Position numbers and translations under genes: made by a program. DNA of 64,000 bases from Euborellia annulipes. Its lineage: Eukaryota; Arthropoda; Insecta; Dermaptera; Anisolabididae. Of the stretch, positions 41,371-53,106 are shown piece after piece; position 1 is the stretch's first letter; each line of letters opens with the position of its first letter. Under the pieces are notes generated by a model, which ran no database searches, was not told the origin of the DNA, and saw only the letters and a program-made list of their open reading frames with translations. Location of the stretch: contig JAKCPI010012453.1 of NCBI GenBank assembly GCA_023213315.1, positions 1 to 64,000 on the forward strand, written 5' to 3'.

Positions 41371-43237
41371 ATATTTAAAATTTGTTGTGTCGGATCTGGT
41401 GCAAGTGGAAGCACACCGAGACAATGGATCGGATATTCTGGAGATCGCAGGAAACATTTGACCAACCAATAAAATTAGTATACTCTCAAAATATTTTAAA
41501 TTTATTTCAATATCATTCTAAGTTATGAAAATAATAAAATTATGTAGTATCTTGACGCAACAAGAAATTGCCTATTGTAAAAAGAGTTATTTTTTAATGA
41601 ATTTTCCTGTTAAGAAGAGACCTTCTTGGGTTTTCTGGTTGATAATATTAAAAAAAAAAAAAATTAAAATAAGAAAATCACATCTCCCATTGCTCGGTTT
41701 GCATCTCTCATGCAACAAAAATTTAATTAAATTGAAACTCATATATCTTCAAAAAAAATGTCTGAACCTCCATTAAAAAAAAAAAATTTACTCCTAAAAC
41801 TAGTGCATTAATTAGAATCAATATAAACCAAAAGATTTTATGCAATTTTTTTGAGATATTAAGCAGCCAGTTTGACCCTGAGATAATGTAGGATTGTGAC
41901 ACTAGTTAATAAAAAAAAAAGTTTTTCTATTATGCAAGAATATTATTTTCACAATAAAAGGATTATATTTGTTGTGATTTTTATTTTCTATATAAGAATA
42001 GAATATAGCACATTGACAAAATTTCTATTTTAACCTGTAAATGAAATCAATATAGTTATTGAATTTTTTGACCCAATTCACTTTTTTTTAGAAGAAGAGT
42101 AATGGAACCTTATTTGTAAATAAATAATAGATTGTTTGTATGTACCAATATATAGACCTATAAATAAAAATTTAGAAATTTGTTCTATTAATTATTTTAA
42201 AATAATGAAAATCAAATAATTAGTAATACGATAAAAAATTGAAACAATTTTAATTTTTTTTTTTGTCTTTAATAATTATTTAGAAATAATGTAGCCTATT
42301 ATTATCTGTCTACTTAAATTTATACAGGAAGTGAAATAGCTACCTATATCAAAAGTTAAAAGAAAAAATTGTTCGGATCGAATAAAAGTTCAACGACCAA
42401 AACAAATTAATATTTTATAGTTTTCTAATAAGGGGTTTTGAAAAGATAGAGCTTTTTTCCTGAGTTTTTTTTTTTTTTTTGTCTTTTAGAAAAATTGATT
42501 TAATATTTTTGAAGTTTGTTGAAATTTTAAAAACTTATATTTACGAAAATAAATAAATAATAGGATTATAGGTCAAGTGCATATCTATAATTAAAAATAT
42601 TATCATTTTGCTTTGATTAAAGCCGTCCGTTTAACGATAAGAAATTACATTTTCTTAAAAATGAATAAGCGAGATTAATGACTAACGAAGATATTTATCC
42701 TACTTAAAAGATTTAGTGATAAAAGATTAAATTTGAGCTATAATTTTGATATTTAAAAAATCTCGAGTATATAATTCAGACATTCTCTGTGCTTGACACA
42801 TCAGAAATATAACTATTTTTATTTTTATTTTTTCATTTGGCTTTGGAATGGAGCAAAATATACCTTTGTCCCGATGGCAATGGCCCACCCATTTTAGGAT
42901 TGACAAATCAATTTATTAACAATGAATAAAAATATTGAAAGGTAAAATAGGCGAAAAATCTCATCTCAACAATAAACTGAAATTAATTCTGACGAATTTT
43001 CATTTTAGAGTCTAAAATGCCATGTCAATAAATTTGAATCTTATTTGATTATCGGTTTAACTGTGGTTTATTTGTAAAAATTACAACGTTTCGGTTATTC
43101 ATTCTGTGGCCTTCTTCCGGTACAATTCAGCTAAGATTACAAAGGTTGTTACATCTTTGACAATCTCACTTGAATTAGTTGAGAAAAAAAAATTCAAATG
43201 AGACCTAACAACATTTGTAATCTTAGCTGAATTGTAC

Positions 43238-43272
43238 CTGAAGAAATCCACAGAATGAGTAACCGAAACGTA
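43238..43272 (+). ncRNA. Hammerhead-like motif, partly decayed
   Basis: The CTGAAGA core is intact and the 3' box is GAAACGTA, but stem II (ATCCAC...GTAACC) has lost complementarity compared with the sister at 43372. Confidence 0.35.
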
Positions 43273-43371
43273 ATTTTTACAAATAAATCACAGTTAAACT
43301 GAAAACCAAATTCTTTTATTAAAACTTTGAAAGCCTAAACTCTAAAACTGTGGTTTGTTTGTAAAAATTAC

Positions 43372-43406
43372 AACGTTTCGGCCACTCATTCTGTGGCCTT
43401 CTTCAG
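43372..43406 (-). ncRNA. Hammerhead-like motif with perfect stem II
   Basis: CTGAAGA (43400-43406), an extra A, a perfect stem II GGCCAC/GTGGCC with loop AGAATGA, then GAAACGTT (43372-43379). Stem I is short (TAC/GTA). Confidence 0.5.
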
Positions 43407-44894
43407 GTACAACTCAGTTAAGATTCCAAAGGTTGTCACAGATGTAACAACTTTTGTAATCCTTTTGAAATGAGTGGCCGAAACATTGTAAATTTCACAA
43501 ATAAACCTCAATTTAACCCAAAATCAAATTCTTTTATTAATGATAACAACTGTGAAATCTTTAACTCTAAAATTTAATCATATTATATTCATAAATAATT
43601 ATAGTTGATTCTTATCAATATCAACTAAAATAATTATTATATTAAAGATGACGGAGTGTAATCAACTTCAGTAATAATACCCATGAAGTAATAAATTTCA
43701 ACCCTTTTTGATTATATTTAGAAAATGAAATGCATGGTTTGTTCCTTTGAATTCAAACTTTAAGGGCGAGAAGCCAGCAAAGGTTGCCTGCCATTCATTT
43801 CTTCTCTCTTGAACATCATCTCCAGCTTTAGCCCTTTTTCCCCTTTATCACTTCACAGGCACTGGGAGGGAGGTTTTAGTTAATAATCACGGAAAGCCTT
43901 AGAGTACTTCGTTGAGTTAAACCCTACAATCAATAGTGAGGATTATTAATTCATTCCGGTCGTTGGTTCTGCCAGAATATTTGAATAAAATGATCCTTAG
44001 GTCCCAGTGGAAAATAAGTGCAGTCATATTTTTAAATGTTAATGTTCATATGTGAATTTTCTGGCCAGTTTCCATTCCATTATCATTTAGGAGATCATTT
44101 AGAGAGAATATAATGCTATTCTCAATTTTAACGGACAAGATAAACTATTAATTATATAGGGCAACTGTAAATTAGTTTTATTTTTAAAAACTAGTTAATT
44201 TAACAGTTTTCCTCTTTTTTATTTTATTAAACTTGAAAATAATTTAAATTTTTTTTTAGGTAACAATATTTAAAAAGGGGGGGAGAGGTATCCATTTACT
44301 TATTTTGATTGATAAGGGAAAGATGGGTTCAGGTGCATATGTCAGCATTTTTAAACATAGAAGAGACCGTTGCTCCCTAAAAAATAAATAAATAAAAGGT
44401 TGAAAGGAAAAAATATGAAATGTAAGCAAAAAAAGGTCGTTGATTTTCTTATTATTGCTGAGGAGAGAGGAGTTTAAAACAATCAAAAATTTGCTTACAT
44501 ACTTATTTGAATGGGTCCTTAATGTTATTCATTTATTTCACATCTATTGAATATTATTGAGCGAGATCAGCAATTTTATTAATTTTCAAGTTTTTTTTAT
44601 TATTACGAAATCCTCTTGAATATAAGATGGTAAAAAAAAATTCTTATTAAAAAGAGAAAGAATATTAAGCACTCTTGAAGCAAAACAAAGTCAGAGTAAT
44701 AGAAAGATAACAAGCAAAGATTGTAAATGAAAGTGATCACAAAATGTATACTTAAAGAACTTTAATGAGCAACTTTAATCTAGAAAATATCTAATCGATC
44801 CTTTATTACAATCATGGAAAAGATTTTACTCTCATTTCATTTATATTTATATAATTTAGTTTATAGCTAAACTTTTTTTTTTATTTATTTAAAG

Positions 44895-45386
44895 AGCTAA
44901 TCCGGAGATCCCCAAAATTTTTAGTTCAAAAAAGTGGGTCCCGCAAATTAGTCTGTCTCTCTGTGAACAAAATATCTTTGGAACGAAAAGAGCTAGGAGG
45001 TTGAAATTTTATATTTAAGTTAGGCATCCTCCTTGGACGTGACACGAAGCTTTTGAACAAAATCGGCCAAAAAGTACTAGTACCTTACAGTTTTTTTTTT
45101 TCGATTTTCTCAAAATTCTCTCCAACAACTTTAATTAAAATTAAAAAATAAACTATTTTTTGATCATCTTTAAAAAGTATATCAGTGAAATTTTTAGTGA
45201 AAATTGTTTGAAGTATACTTTACTAATGTGGAGGCATTCGTAGCTGAGCGCCATCTATGAATCGCGTGGTCAAGTTTGGCCAACAAATATATCTTGACAC
45301 AAAAAATCTGGTGTGTCAAGCACAGAACACAACTTACTGAAGGTAAGAGAAAGTTGTGTGCTGTGCAACCAGTCACACCAGATTTT
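44895..45386 (-). repeat. Repeat family A, copy 2
   Basis: It reads, inverted relative to copy 1, GTCTGTCTCTCTGTGAACAA, CGAAAAGAGCTAGGAGGTTG, AATTTTATATTTAAGTTAGG, GACACGAAGCTTTTGAACAA, AGTACTAGTAC, and ends in the CTGGTGTG hairpin at 45307-45384. The (TA)-rich end is missing. Confidence 0.65.
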
Positions 45387-47604
45387 TTTTTTTTTTTTAA
45401 TAAAGCCTATAGAAGCCTTCAGATTTTTGACCTAAAGAAATCCTAAATAAACTTCCCTCTTCGAGTATCATCGTTATAATAAATTTAGCAGCAAATCACA
45501 ACAAAATGAATAATTCTCAAGAGATTTTCCATAAAGCTTGAAAATTTGAATATAACTCCCTTGGCTTATGAATATTTTGGTTAACTTGAATTTTAAGTTT
45601 TCAAAGTTTAAAATTTCATCATGATTTAATAATATATTTGTAATGCTTTGCTCCATGAAAGTGAAAGATCGAGATTAGAGTGCGAAACGAGCCAATTATA
45701 TCCAATCAATATTCTTCCATAGTCTACTATGCGTATCAAAATAAATGAGGCCTGGCTAATGATAAAAAAAAAAATGAAACCAAAGGTAGTACTTGATACT
45801 TTTAGTGAGTTAAATAAATTTGTTTTTTTTTTTTTTTTTTTTTTGAAAAGGAGTGAAGTAAAATTTCATTAATACATTAAACTATAATGTTATTTCTTAT
45901 TTTAACAAGGAAATAAAATTTGAATTATAATTATCAAACTGCAATGAATCATTTTTAATAGAACTCTTCCAATAATTCAAATTTTCTCACTATTATAAGA
46001 AAAAATGATTCTGCGTTTCACTAAACACTCCTTGGCTACTTTCACCCGAGGTGATTAATATATTTTAATCCAACAAAATATGGGTTTAATACTGAAAATA
46101 AAATTAACGCCCATCATTTCCGTTGCTTGTTCCGCTATGATTGGCATCCGAGCATGTTGCAGACCGTTAGCCTGAGTATGAACATTCATTATTTTGTTTA
46201 CTTTCGAACTTTTAATTAATAATGTGCCGAACCACTTTCAAGTGAGATTAAAGTATAATAATTAGCATAACAATTAATTTTATAAGGAGTACTTTGACTT
46301 TTTTGAGGTTTTAAAAAGTAAAAATTAAACAAATAATTAGAGAAAGTAATTGGGTTAATAAAAATAAATAAACTAAAAGGATAGTATTAAATTCTATCTC
46401 CTTAACTATGGCTGAAAAGATTATTGAAATATTTATAATATTTTTCTGGTGAGAACTTATAAATTTTTTTCGAATATGTTCAATAGAAATATTGTAAATT
46501 GAATTGCTGTATGGGGAAAGAGGCTAATTTTTTTCTCTTTTTTCTAATCTGAGATTTCCAGCCGAGATACACTTACTGAATTTTGTAAACATATTAAATT
46601 GGATTTTTGACCGGCCCGAATTAAGCTTTTTTTTTTAAACAAATTAAGTGCTCTTAAAAAGATGTGTCTTTTTCAGTTCAGCGAAGAAAAGAAATTTTAT
46701 TTCATAAATGAATTCTTATCTGAATTTAAATAAACTAAGTAGATAGAGTACGTGTTTATATTATATTTATTATTAGATGGTTATAAATTTATTATATAAA
46801 AAGCATCATCATTTATTATTATTTATCTCAATTTAAACAACGATTGCTACAGAAATGGCAGCATTAATTTTTATTTACTTTATAGTTCCTCACTGTAATA
46901 AGGAAATATTGAAAATAAATTTCTTTTAAGAAGGTGGACTATCTGTAAGGAGATAAAATTTCAAGAATAAATTGTCACGATGGATCAAAAGTCGATCAAA
47001 TTGTCATATTGTCTTGAATATATTTATGCCTCTTTGAATATTAAGTAATGGCCACATTTTTTGCGTGTTTTGGAATTAAATATTTTTTAATTATGATCAT
47101 CAGGGAATGAGAAAATAATTGTTTTGTTTACAATTTTACATAAAATTAAGCCTAACAATAATTTTCCCAATATGATAGTTTGAGGATATTTAAGATACAA
47201 GATTTATTAACTAATAAGAAAAATTATTTTAATTATGGAAAAATTTTCATAAAAAGTATTGTATTTGCACATTAAATAAAATTAAATAAGAAAAGTGTGG
47301 AAATAATTGACAATTATTGATTTGAAAGCAATTCTATTGTTTAGTGGTGTAACAAAGAGAAAATTCGTGTCGCCTATAATAAAGGAAGTACAATGTAATT
47401 TGAAAGTTTAAAGATAAATTCAAATTTGCCGTATAATACGATTTATTCAATTATTCAAATAATATGCAGGCTATTTTTATTACCTATATACTTGTTGAAG
47501 AAAAAGGAAAATAGAAAAATTGCTTAATAATTTAATAATATGACAAAAAATTGAAATAAAAATGGCGTCTTTATATGAATTGTGGTTTCACGTATTTGAT
47601 TTAC

Positions 47605-47760
47605 CTTAGGCCACTGGGTTGGGGCACATTCGTAGAATTTTGCCTCTTGTTCTAGAGCTCAGGAATTCGCAACCTGTCTCATGAGACAAAAATTTATTTC
47701 AATTGAATTGGCTACCAATCAATTGAATTTTCCGATCCCGAAAAAACCTTAGTCCAATAT
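47605..47760 (+). repeat. Decayed SINE
   Basis: Recognisable blocks are TTAGGCCACTGGGTTGGGGC, a weak B-box region, CATGAGACAAAAATTTATTT and CAATTGAATTGGCTACCAA. These follow the order seen at 39948 and, inverted, at 52940. Confidence 0.4.
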
Positions 47761-48295
47761 ATAGAAGTAGCAAAAAGTAAATTATATTTTACGATATATT
47801 AAGTAATATAGTTGTCCCAATTATATTTATTTATATTAATTAGTAATCAACTGATTTTTAAAAAATCTCTTTCGTCATCTGAAGCCATTTATCCCTGTAT
47901 TTATCCTATTTATTTCAACATATATTGGTAGCCATATTAAAATGAAATAAACTTACAATTGTTAGACGGGAAGCGAACCTCCGAGCCTTAGCACAAGAAG
48001 CTACAGATCAAGGATAACAAATGATTTAAATAAATTTGTATCAAGCTATCTGGGCTTTGAAACATAATTTTTTTTTAAATATATAGGCCTATCTTTCTTT
48101 GACTCTGCCTTCAGTACATGATGGAGTCTATTTTTTGTTCTAAATTTTAATTATGAATATATCCCGTAGATTAAATTATTCTAACACTCTGAAAAGGTCT
48201 TAATGATTTTGATATAGAACTATATAATTAGAGTATTTTTTCTTAATATTTAATGTATTTTCAAGAAATTTAGTTTTGTATATAATCGTTACCAG

Positions 48296-48570
48296 CAGTG
48301 GCGTAGCCAGCTTAACTCGCGCCCGGGGCACAATACCTTTTAGCGCCCCCCCCCCATTTGAAAACCATATAATATTATATGTAAAATATACAAAATTATT
48401 ATATTACACTGGCATTAAATTTAAAATACAATATATTTTCCAGAAATCAATTATAATAAAAATAAAAATTATCCAGCAATTTTTTGTTTTGCGGACCAGT
48501 TGGCGCCCCTTTGTGAGTAGCCCCCGGAGCATGATGACCCCCCCTTGCCCCCCCCCTCGCTAAGCCACTG
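48296..48570. mobile_element. hAT-type MITE, CAGTGGCGTAGCC ends
   Basis: The ends CAGTGGCGTAGCCAGC and GCTAAGCCACTG are flanked by a perfect 8-bp duplication GTTACCAG (48288-48295 and 48571-48578). CAGTGGCGTAGCC-type termini are typical of animal hAT elements. Confidence 0.85.
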
Positions 48571-49908
48571 GTTACCAGTTATAAATTATTTAAAGAATCA
48601 ATTAAATATCTGAAAAAAATGATAGTCTGATAGTCACAATATCTCTATAGGCAAACAATTTAGTTTTTCTGATAAAATACAGGATGGGCAGGGCAGATTA
48701 ACCATTAACCTAAATTAAACATTTGCTTGGATACCTCAGCGAGAGAGGAATACATCAAATGAACAAATATCAAAATGAGGAATCATGAATACAATGGAAA
48801 CCTAATAAAATTTTTGGCTCTCTTTCTATGATATTTATGGTATTGTATGAAAAATAAATATTAACAATAATTGTAAAATCATTTCTTTTTTAAAAATACT
48901 TCTGACCCGTGTAAAGAGGTTGATTTAATCACATAAAGCCAGATGATTTGGATTATGTCCTTCAGCATAGTCGATTAAAATTTATTCAATCTATTGTATT
49001 TGGTATAAATAAATATGGCTGAATCATTATCATAATATAATGGGATTGTTTAATGTCAGAGTATCCTCAGATGCCGAATACAATTCTTTTTTTTCTAATG
49101 AACGCTGGCCTTCATTTTGAAATGAAGCTTAAAAGAGTATTATTTTCTTAAAAGCTCTTTCTTTTAAAAGAAAAAATGACTCAAGCAGAAAATATAAATA
49201 AACAAGCAGTTTAATTCAGGGACAAACAAAAAAATAATAGAACAATAGTAAATTAATGTTCCAATATTTACAAAAGTGTCCCAATTTATGTATAAAAATA
49301 CACCAAAACTTGTTTGAGGAAAAGAGTTAAAAGATAAGAAATAAACTTTACTCTGAATAATATAATTAGCGTTAAATTGTTTACAGAAGAATGAGTAGCA
49401 TGTGACATTTGTGTATATTTATTTAGATGACTCGATGTAAAGAGAAGGTTTATCCCGAAATTTAAGAAGTAAATGAAACTTAACTCATTCCAAAAGATTT
49501 TATTTAATTTTTAGCAGAAGATCTTGTGTTTTCATTTATTTTTATTATTAACAGACACGAAACAGTCATTAATTCCCTACTTATTATAACTCAAGGAAAA
49601 TCTTTGAATAAAACTACAATATATCATTAAATTTTCTTAAGAAGACAAGAAAATATTTGGAAGAAAAAAATTTAATAAATACTAAATAATAAGTGAAAAA
49701 ATGAAATAAAATAGATGTGATCTCCACATAACAGATTTTATCTGCAAAGAATATTTTAATATAGGTATAAAGGTGAATTTTCAAAATAGATTTAACTAGA
49801 ACAAGAGGCAGTTTATCATTTATTAAAATAATCAATGAAATTGTTAGTATCAGTCCATGTTCAAGAAGGAGTTTATCTTACCGTCCTTGTTAGTTTTTTC
49901 CTCTCAAT

Positions 49909-50318
49909 CAGGTCTAATCTCTAAGCAAAAACGTGCATAAAAATGACGTCTTTAACATAAAGGTTATGATTTTGACAGCTTTGAAAATAAAAGCAAAATG
50001 TTAACGTCGCAGTTAAAACTTTGTTTAGAGAATAGCATTTTTTAACACTGGTGTGTCAGATAGGGATACTAGTTGTTGAAAATAACAAATCAAGTTATAA
50101 ATGCGCATGCGCGAGAGTTTATCTAAAAACACGAACAAGCAGAAAACAGTTATCTTCATATGAGACGTTAACACCTGGGGTTAAAAAATAAAATGTTAAT
50201 GTCGCTGTTAAAATTTGGTTTAGAAAATAGCATTTTTAACGCTGATGTTATTACTTTAATATTTAACACTCTTTTGTTGATGTTAAATGTTAACATCTGT
50301 TTTTAAAGAATAGACCTG
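49909..50318. repeat. Repeat family C, MITE-like, copy 1
   Basis: The ends CAGGTCTAATCTCTAAGCAA and TTTTTAAAGAATAGACCTG are imperfect inverted repeats. The interior repeats a TGTTAACGTCGCAGTTAAAA block and its inverse, so it folds extensively. A relative starts at 60374. I saw no clear flanking duplication. Confidence 0.55.
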
Positions 50319-50572
50319 ACAAGTGATATTTGACCAATTTTTTCCTTCATTTCTATTAATGTAAGCAAAGTTTACTATACAGTGGATGAGTCTTTTTTTT
50401 TATTTATTAAAGATCACCATCATTTAAACCCCGTTTCTAGTTATTTTAATTGATTTGTAGTCAATACAATTGAAATAAATTTTTGTCTCTTTAAGATCTG
50501 CCAGCCTCCCTTAAGCTTGCTTTAAAAAATCTTTGGTAAACTAGCCAATTTAATTTATTTTAATTTATTGAA

Positions 50573-50680
50573 AGCCCTCGGGCCTTTGTGTAGCTGCTAG
50601 CGTGCTGGCCTTCTATAGCAAGGGTCGCGGGTTCTGATCCCAGGCAGTCCGATGATTGGATACCAAAAAGCTAGTTTATC
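50573..50680 (+). repeat. tRNA-derived SINE, 5' part
   Basis: The head GCCCTCGGGCCTTTGTGTAG, GCTAGCGTGCTGGCC, a B-box-like GGTCGCGGGTTCTGATCCC, then CAGGCAGTCCGATGATTGGA. The 3' half is deleted. Confidence 0.7.
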
Positions 50681-50938
50681 TAGATATTTCGAAATAAAAC
50701 TTTTACATCATTTACATAAAATTCAATCTTTTCAAACAATCGGTTCTCAAATTAAATAGAGAGAGAGTTATATAATAATAATTTTCAATGTACCTATGCC
50801 ATAATTTTATTGTATTCATATTGAAGGCATACATAGGCTATGATTTTTGAAATTTTTTTAGTGAAGCATGTCATTATATATCATGATAAAACTTTGCAAA
50901 CAAAACAGAGGAATATAGGTTCTATTAGTATTATTTTT

Positions 50939-51602
50939 ACTTTCTCTTACCTATGTATATATGTAATATATATATAGAGAGAAAGTATTGGATTCATGTC
51001 AAAAATTCGATGTCGAGATTTTGATGGATCTTCACGTTTTGAGGTCCCCTGAATCCAAAAAAGTGGTTTTCGCGACATGGGGTGTCTGTCTGTCTGTCTG
51101 TGAACAAGATATCTCAAGAACGAAAAGACCTAAGAGGTTGAAATTTTATATTTAAGTTAGGCACCCCCATGGGACGTGACACGAAGCTTTTGAACAAAAT
51201 CGACCAAAGAGTACTAGTACTTTTCTGATGCACTTTTTCAGTTTTTTTTCGATTTTCTCAAAATTCGCTCCAACGATTTTTTTTTAAATTCAAAAATCAA
51301 TTATTTTTTAGATTCTCAATAAAATGTATATTCTCATTTTGTCATTGAAATATTCTGAAGACCACTTTACTCTTGTTCTTCATAGGAAAGATAGGTATTT
51401 CTCCTATGGTTGCTATGGTAACAAAATATAAATATTTTCCCAAACTTATAAATTTTACATCTTGAATTCAAATGTACCCTACTGTCGGTAACTAAATATA
51501 TCTCAACACAAAAAATCTGGTGTGATAAGCACAGTTCACAACTTTCGATTACCGAAGGTAAGAGAAAGTTGTGTGCTGTGCGACCAGTCACACCAGATTT
51601 TT
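50939..51602 (-). repeat. Repeat family A, copy 3, most complete
   Basis: It has every block of the family: TACTTTCTCTTACC and a TA-rich stem at 50939-50990, CATGTCAAAAATTCGATGTC, a (GTCT)n run, the central TTAAGTTAGGC and AGTACTAGTAC blocks, and a terminal hairpin at 51519-51602 with CTGGTGTG/CACACCAG arms. Length is about 660 bp. No protein is conserved. Confidence 0.75.
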
Positions 51603-51638
51603 TTATAAAGGATAAGAGAACTATAGGATGAGAGATCT

Positions 51639-51891
51639 CAGGGGCGTATATGAGGGGGGGCGAGGGCCCCCCCCCGAAATTTCCCAAACCCATATACATA
51701 TATAGGGATATACAGACATCAGCGCAACAAATTTTTCCGCAGGGTGGAAAACTTTGATTCCGCAAAAGAAAAAATGTTCCGCAAAAAATTTCGTGTGAAA
51801 AAAAAATTGAGTTCCTTAAAAAAAAAAAATTTCCGAAGAAAAATTTTAGAGTTCAGGCTCCCCCCGAAAAAAATTTCAATATACGCCCCTG
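51639..51891 (-). mobile_element. hAT-type MITE, GGGGCGTATAT family, copy 2
   Basis: The ends CAGGGGCGTATAT and ATATACGCCCCTG are flanked by AGAGATCT and ATAGATCT (7 of 8). The interior aligns closely with 16154-16409, including GATATACAGACATCAGCGC. Confidence 0.8.
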
Positions 51892-52939
51892 ATAGATCTA
51901 TATAAGGAAATTTTATATTAGATTAATCTTTACAGGTAAAAGACACAAGAATATTTTATTACACATGTAAATAATTATAAATCTTCATCAATATAAATAA
52001 TATTTTCATTCAATAAATGTAAATTTACAGTAATTACCCGATATGCCGGATGAGTTTTTGCCACACCCGTTGAAAAATTATAAATTTTAATAATTTTTAT
52101 TAATGATGTGAATTTTTTTTCGAAGACTGGGCCACGGACCGCAGATTGTGGAACGCTATTTTTAAAATAATAAACAAAAAATTCATAAATGAATTGTTAT
52201 TATTAACTTATTAGGGGGTGTGGTTTAACTCAATTTTCAATAGATGACTTGATTGAGTGATAAGCATCGAGGTGTGCTCATAAAGTGCGTTGCATTCGAG
52301 TTTTAAAAATAGATTCCACAAGATAGAATATAAACAAAAAAAAAAAAAAAGAAGAAAGAAAAATAATAATAATCTCCCCTCTCCATTTTCGTGCAGGTAT
52401 TTCGAAGGTGGATCGAATGTCAAGGAGGGACCTTTAACTTGAAACGGAACAAAAACATTCACGCCTCTTGTATACAAGTTATATAATCAAGGCGCTATGG
52501 TCTGATTAACACAGCGTGACTGAGGCAAATTTCCATTTCGAACACTTTTCGTACTTTTAGTACATGGCACATGTGCCGACTTAATTGCTCCCACTCCTCC
52601 TTTCTGATTATTATCATAAATAGACTGAAGATCTAAGTTTCATTTTTTTTTCGTAGAATTTTTATTACTAACACTTAGGCTAATGATAGTTATACCCTAG
52701 TAATTATCAAAAGAAGTAAACATTCTTTTTGTGTGTATTATCTTCTTTTATCTATCTAGATTAGCAATAAATAGTGTTAAAAGTGAATATTTGATTAAAG
52801 AATCAACTTTTATTTTTTAAAGGCAAATTAACTTAAAATATTAAATTATTAAAAAATTAAGTTTAATAAAGGATCTTTTTAATTTATAAATTTATTATTA
52901 TCTTTTTTTACAAAAAAAATTTTTAATTTACTTAATTAG

Positions 52940-53106
52940 AAGTTTTTTTTTTTTTTTTTTATTCCATTTAGGTCTTTTTCGGCAACGAATGCCATTTAGA
53001 CCCCGTCTGGTAGCCAATCCAATCCAATTGACGCATGAGACGGTATGCGAACCCGCGACCCTTAGCACTAATGACCAACAAACTAACCACTACACCAGGC
53101 CAGAGG
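52940..53106 (-). repeat. tRNA-derived SINE, minus strand
   Basis: Plus-strand order: T tract, GGTCTTTTTCGGCAACGAAT, GCCATTTAGACCCCG, CAATTGACGCATGAGAC, a B-box inverse GCGAACCCGCGACCC, and the head inverse AACTAACCACTACACCAGGC. Both pol III boxes are recognisable on the minus strand. Confidence 0.7.

Larger units (their letters stand above)
43040..43540. repeat. Two inverted pairs of hammerhead-like repeats
   Basis: Pair 1 is 43045-43155 (minus) and 43205-43310 (plus). Pair 2 is 43345-43440 (minus) and 43450-43530 (plus). All share CTGTGGTTTATTTGT-like ends, a CTGAAGA-type core, CCACAGAATGAGT and GAAACG. Paired, outward-reading copies resemble the arrangement at 18120-18780. Confidence 0.55.

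Noticed and set aside
41136..41469. Overlapping GC-rich frames on both strands suggesting an upstream exon of the CAP gene
   Set aside because: Most lies inside an insertion with a 15-bp duplication. The remaining 41386-41465 patch has no convincing donor joining to 40905.
45194..51765. Minus-strand frames at 45194-45376 and 51367-51765
   Set aside because: Both are translations of the family A terminal hairpin and the adjoining hAT MITE; they match each other because the repeats match.
52211..52477. Minus-strand frame starting MYTRGVNVFVPFQVKGP
   Set aside because: The first part is moderately GC-rich and could be coding, but it runs into poly-Phe from A/T tracts; no splice partner or homology recognised.
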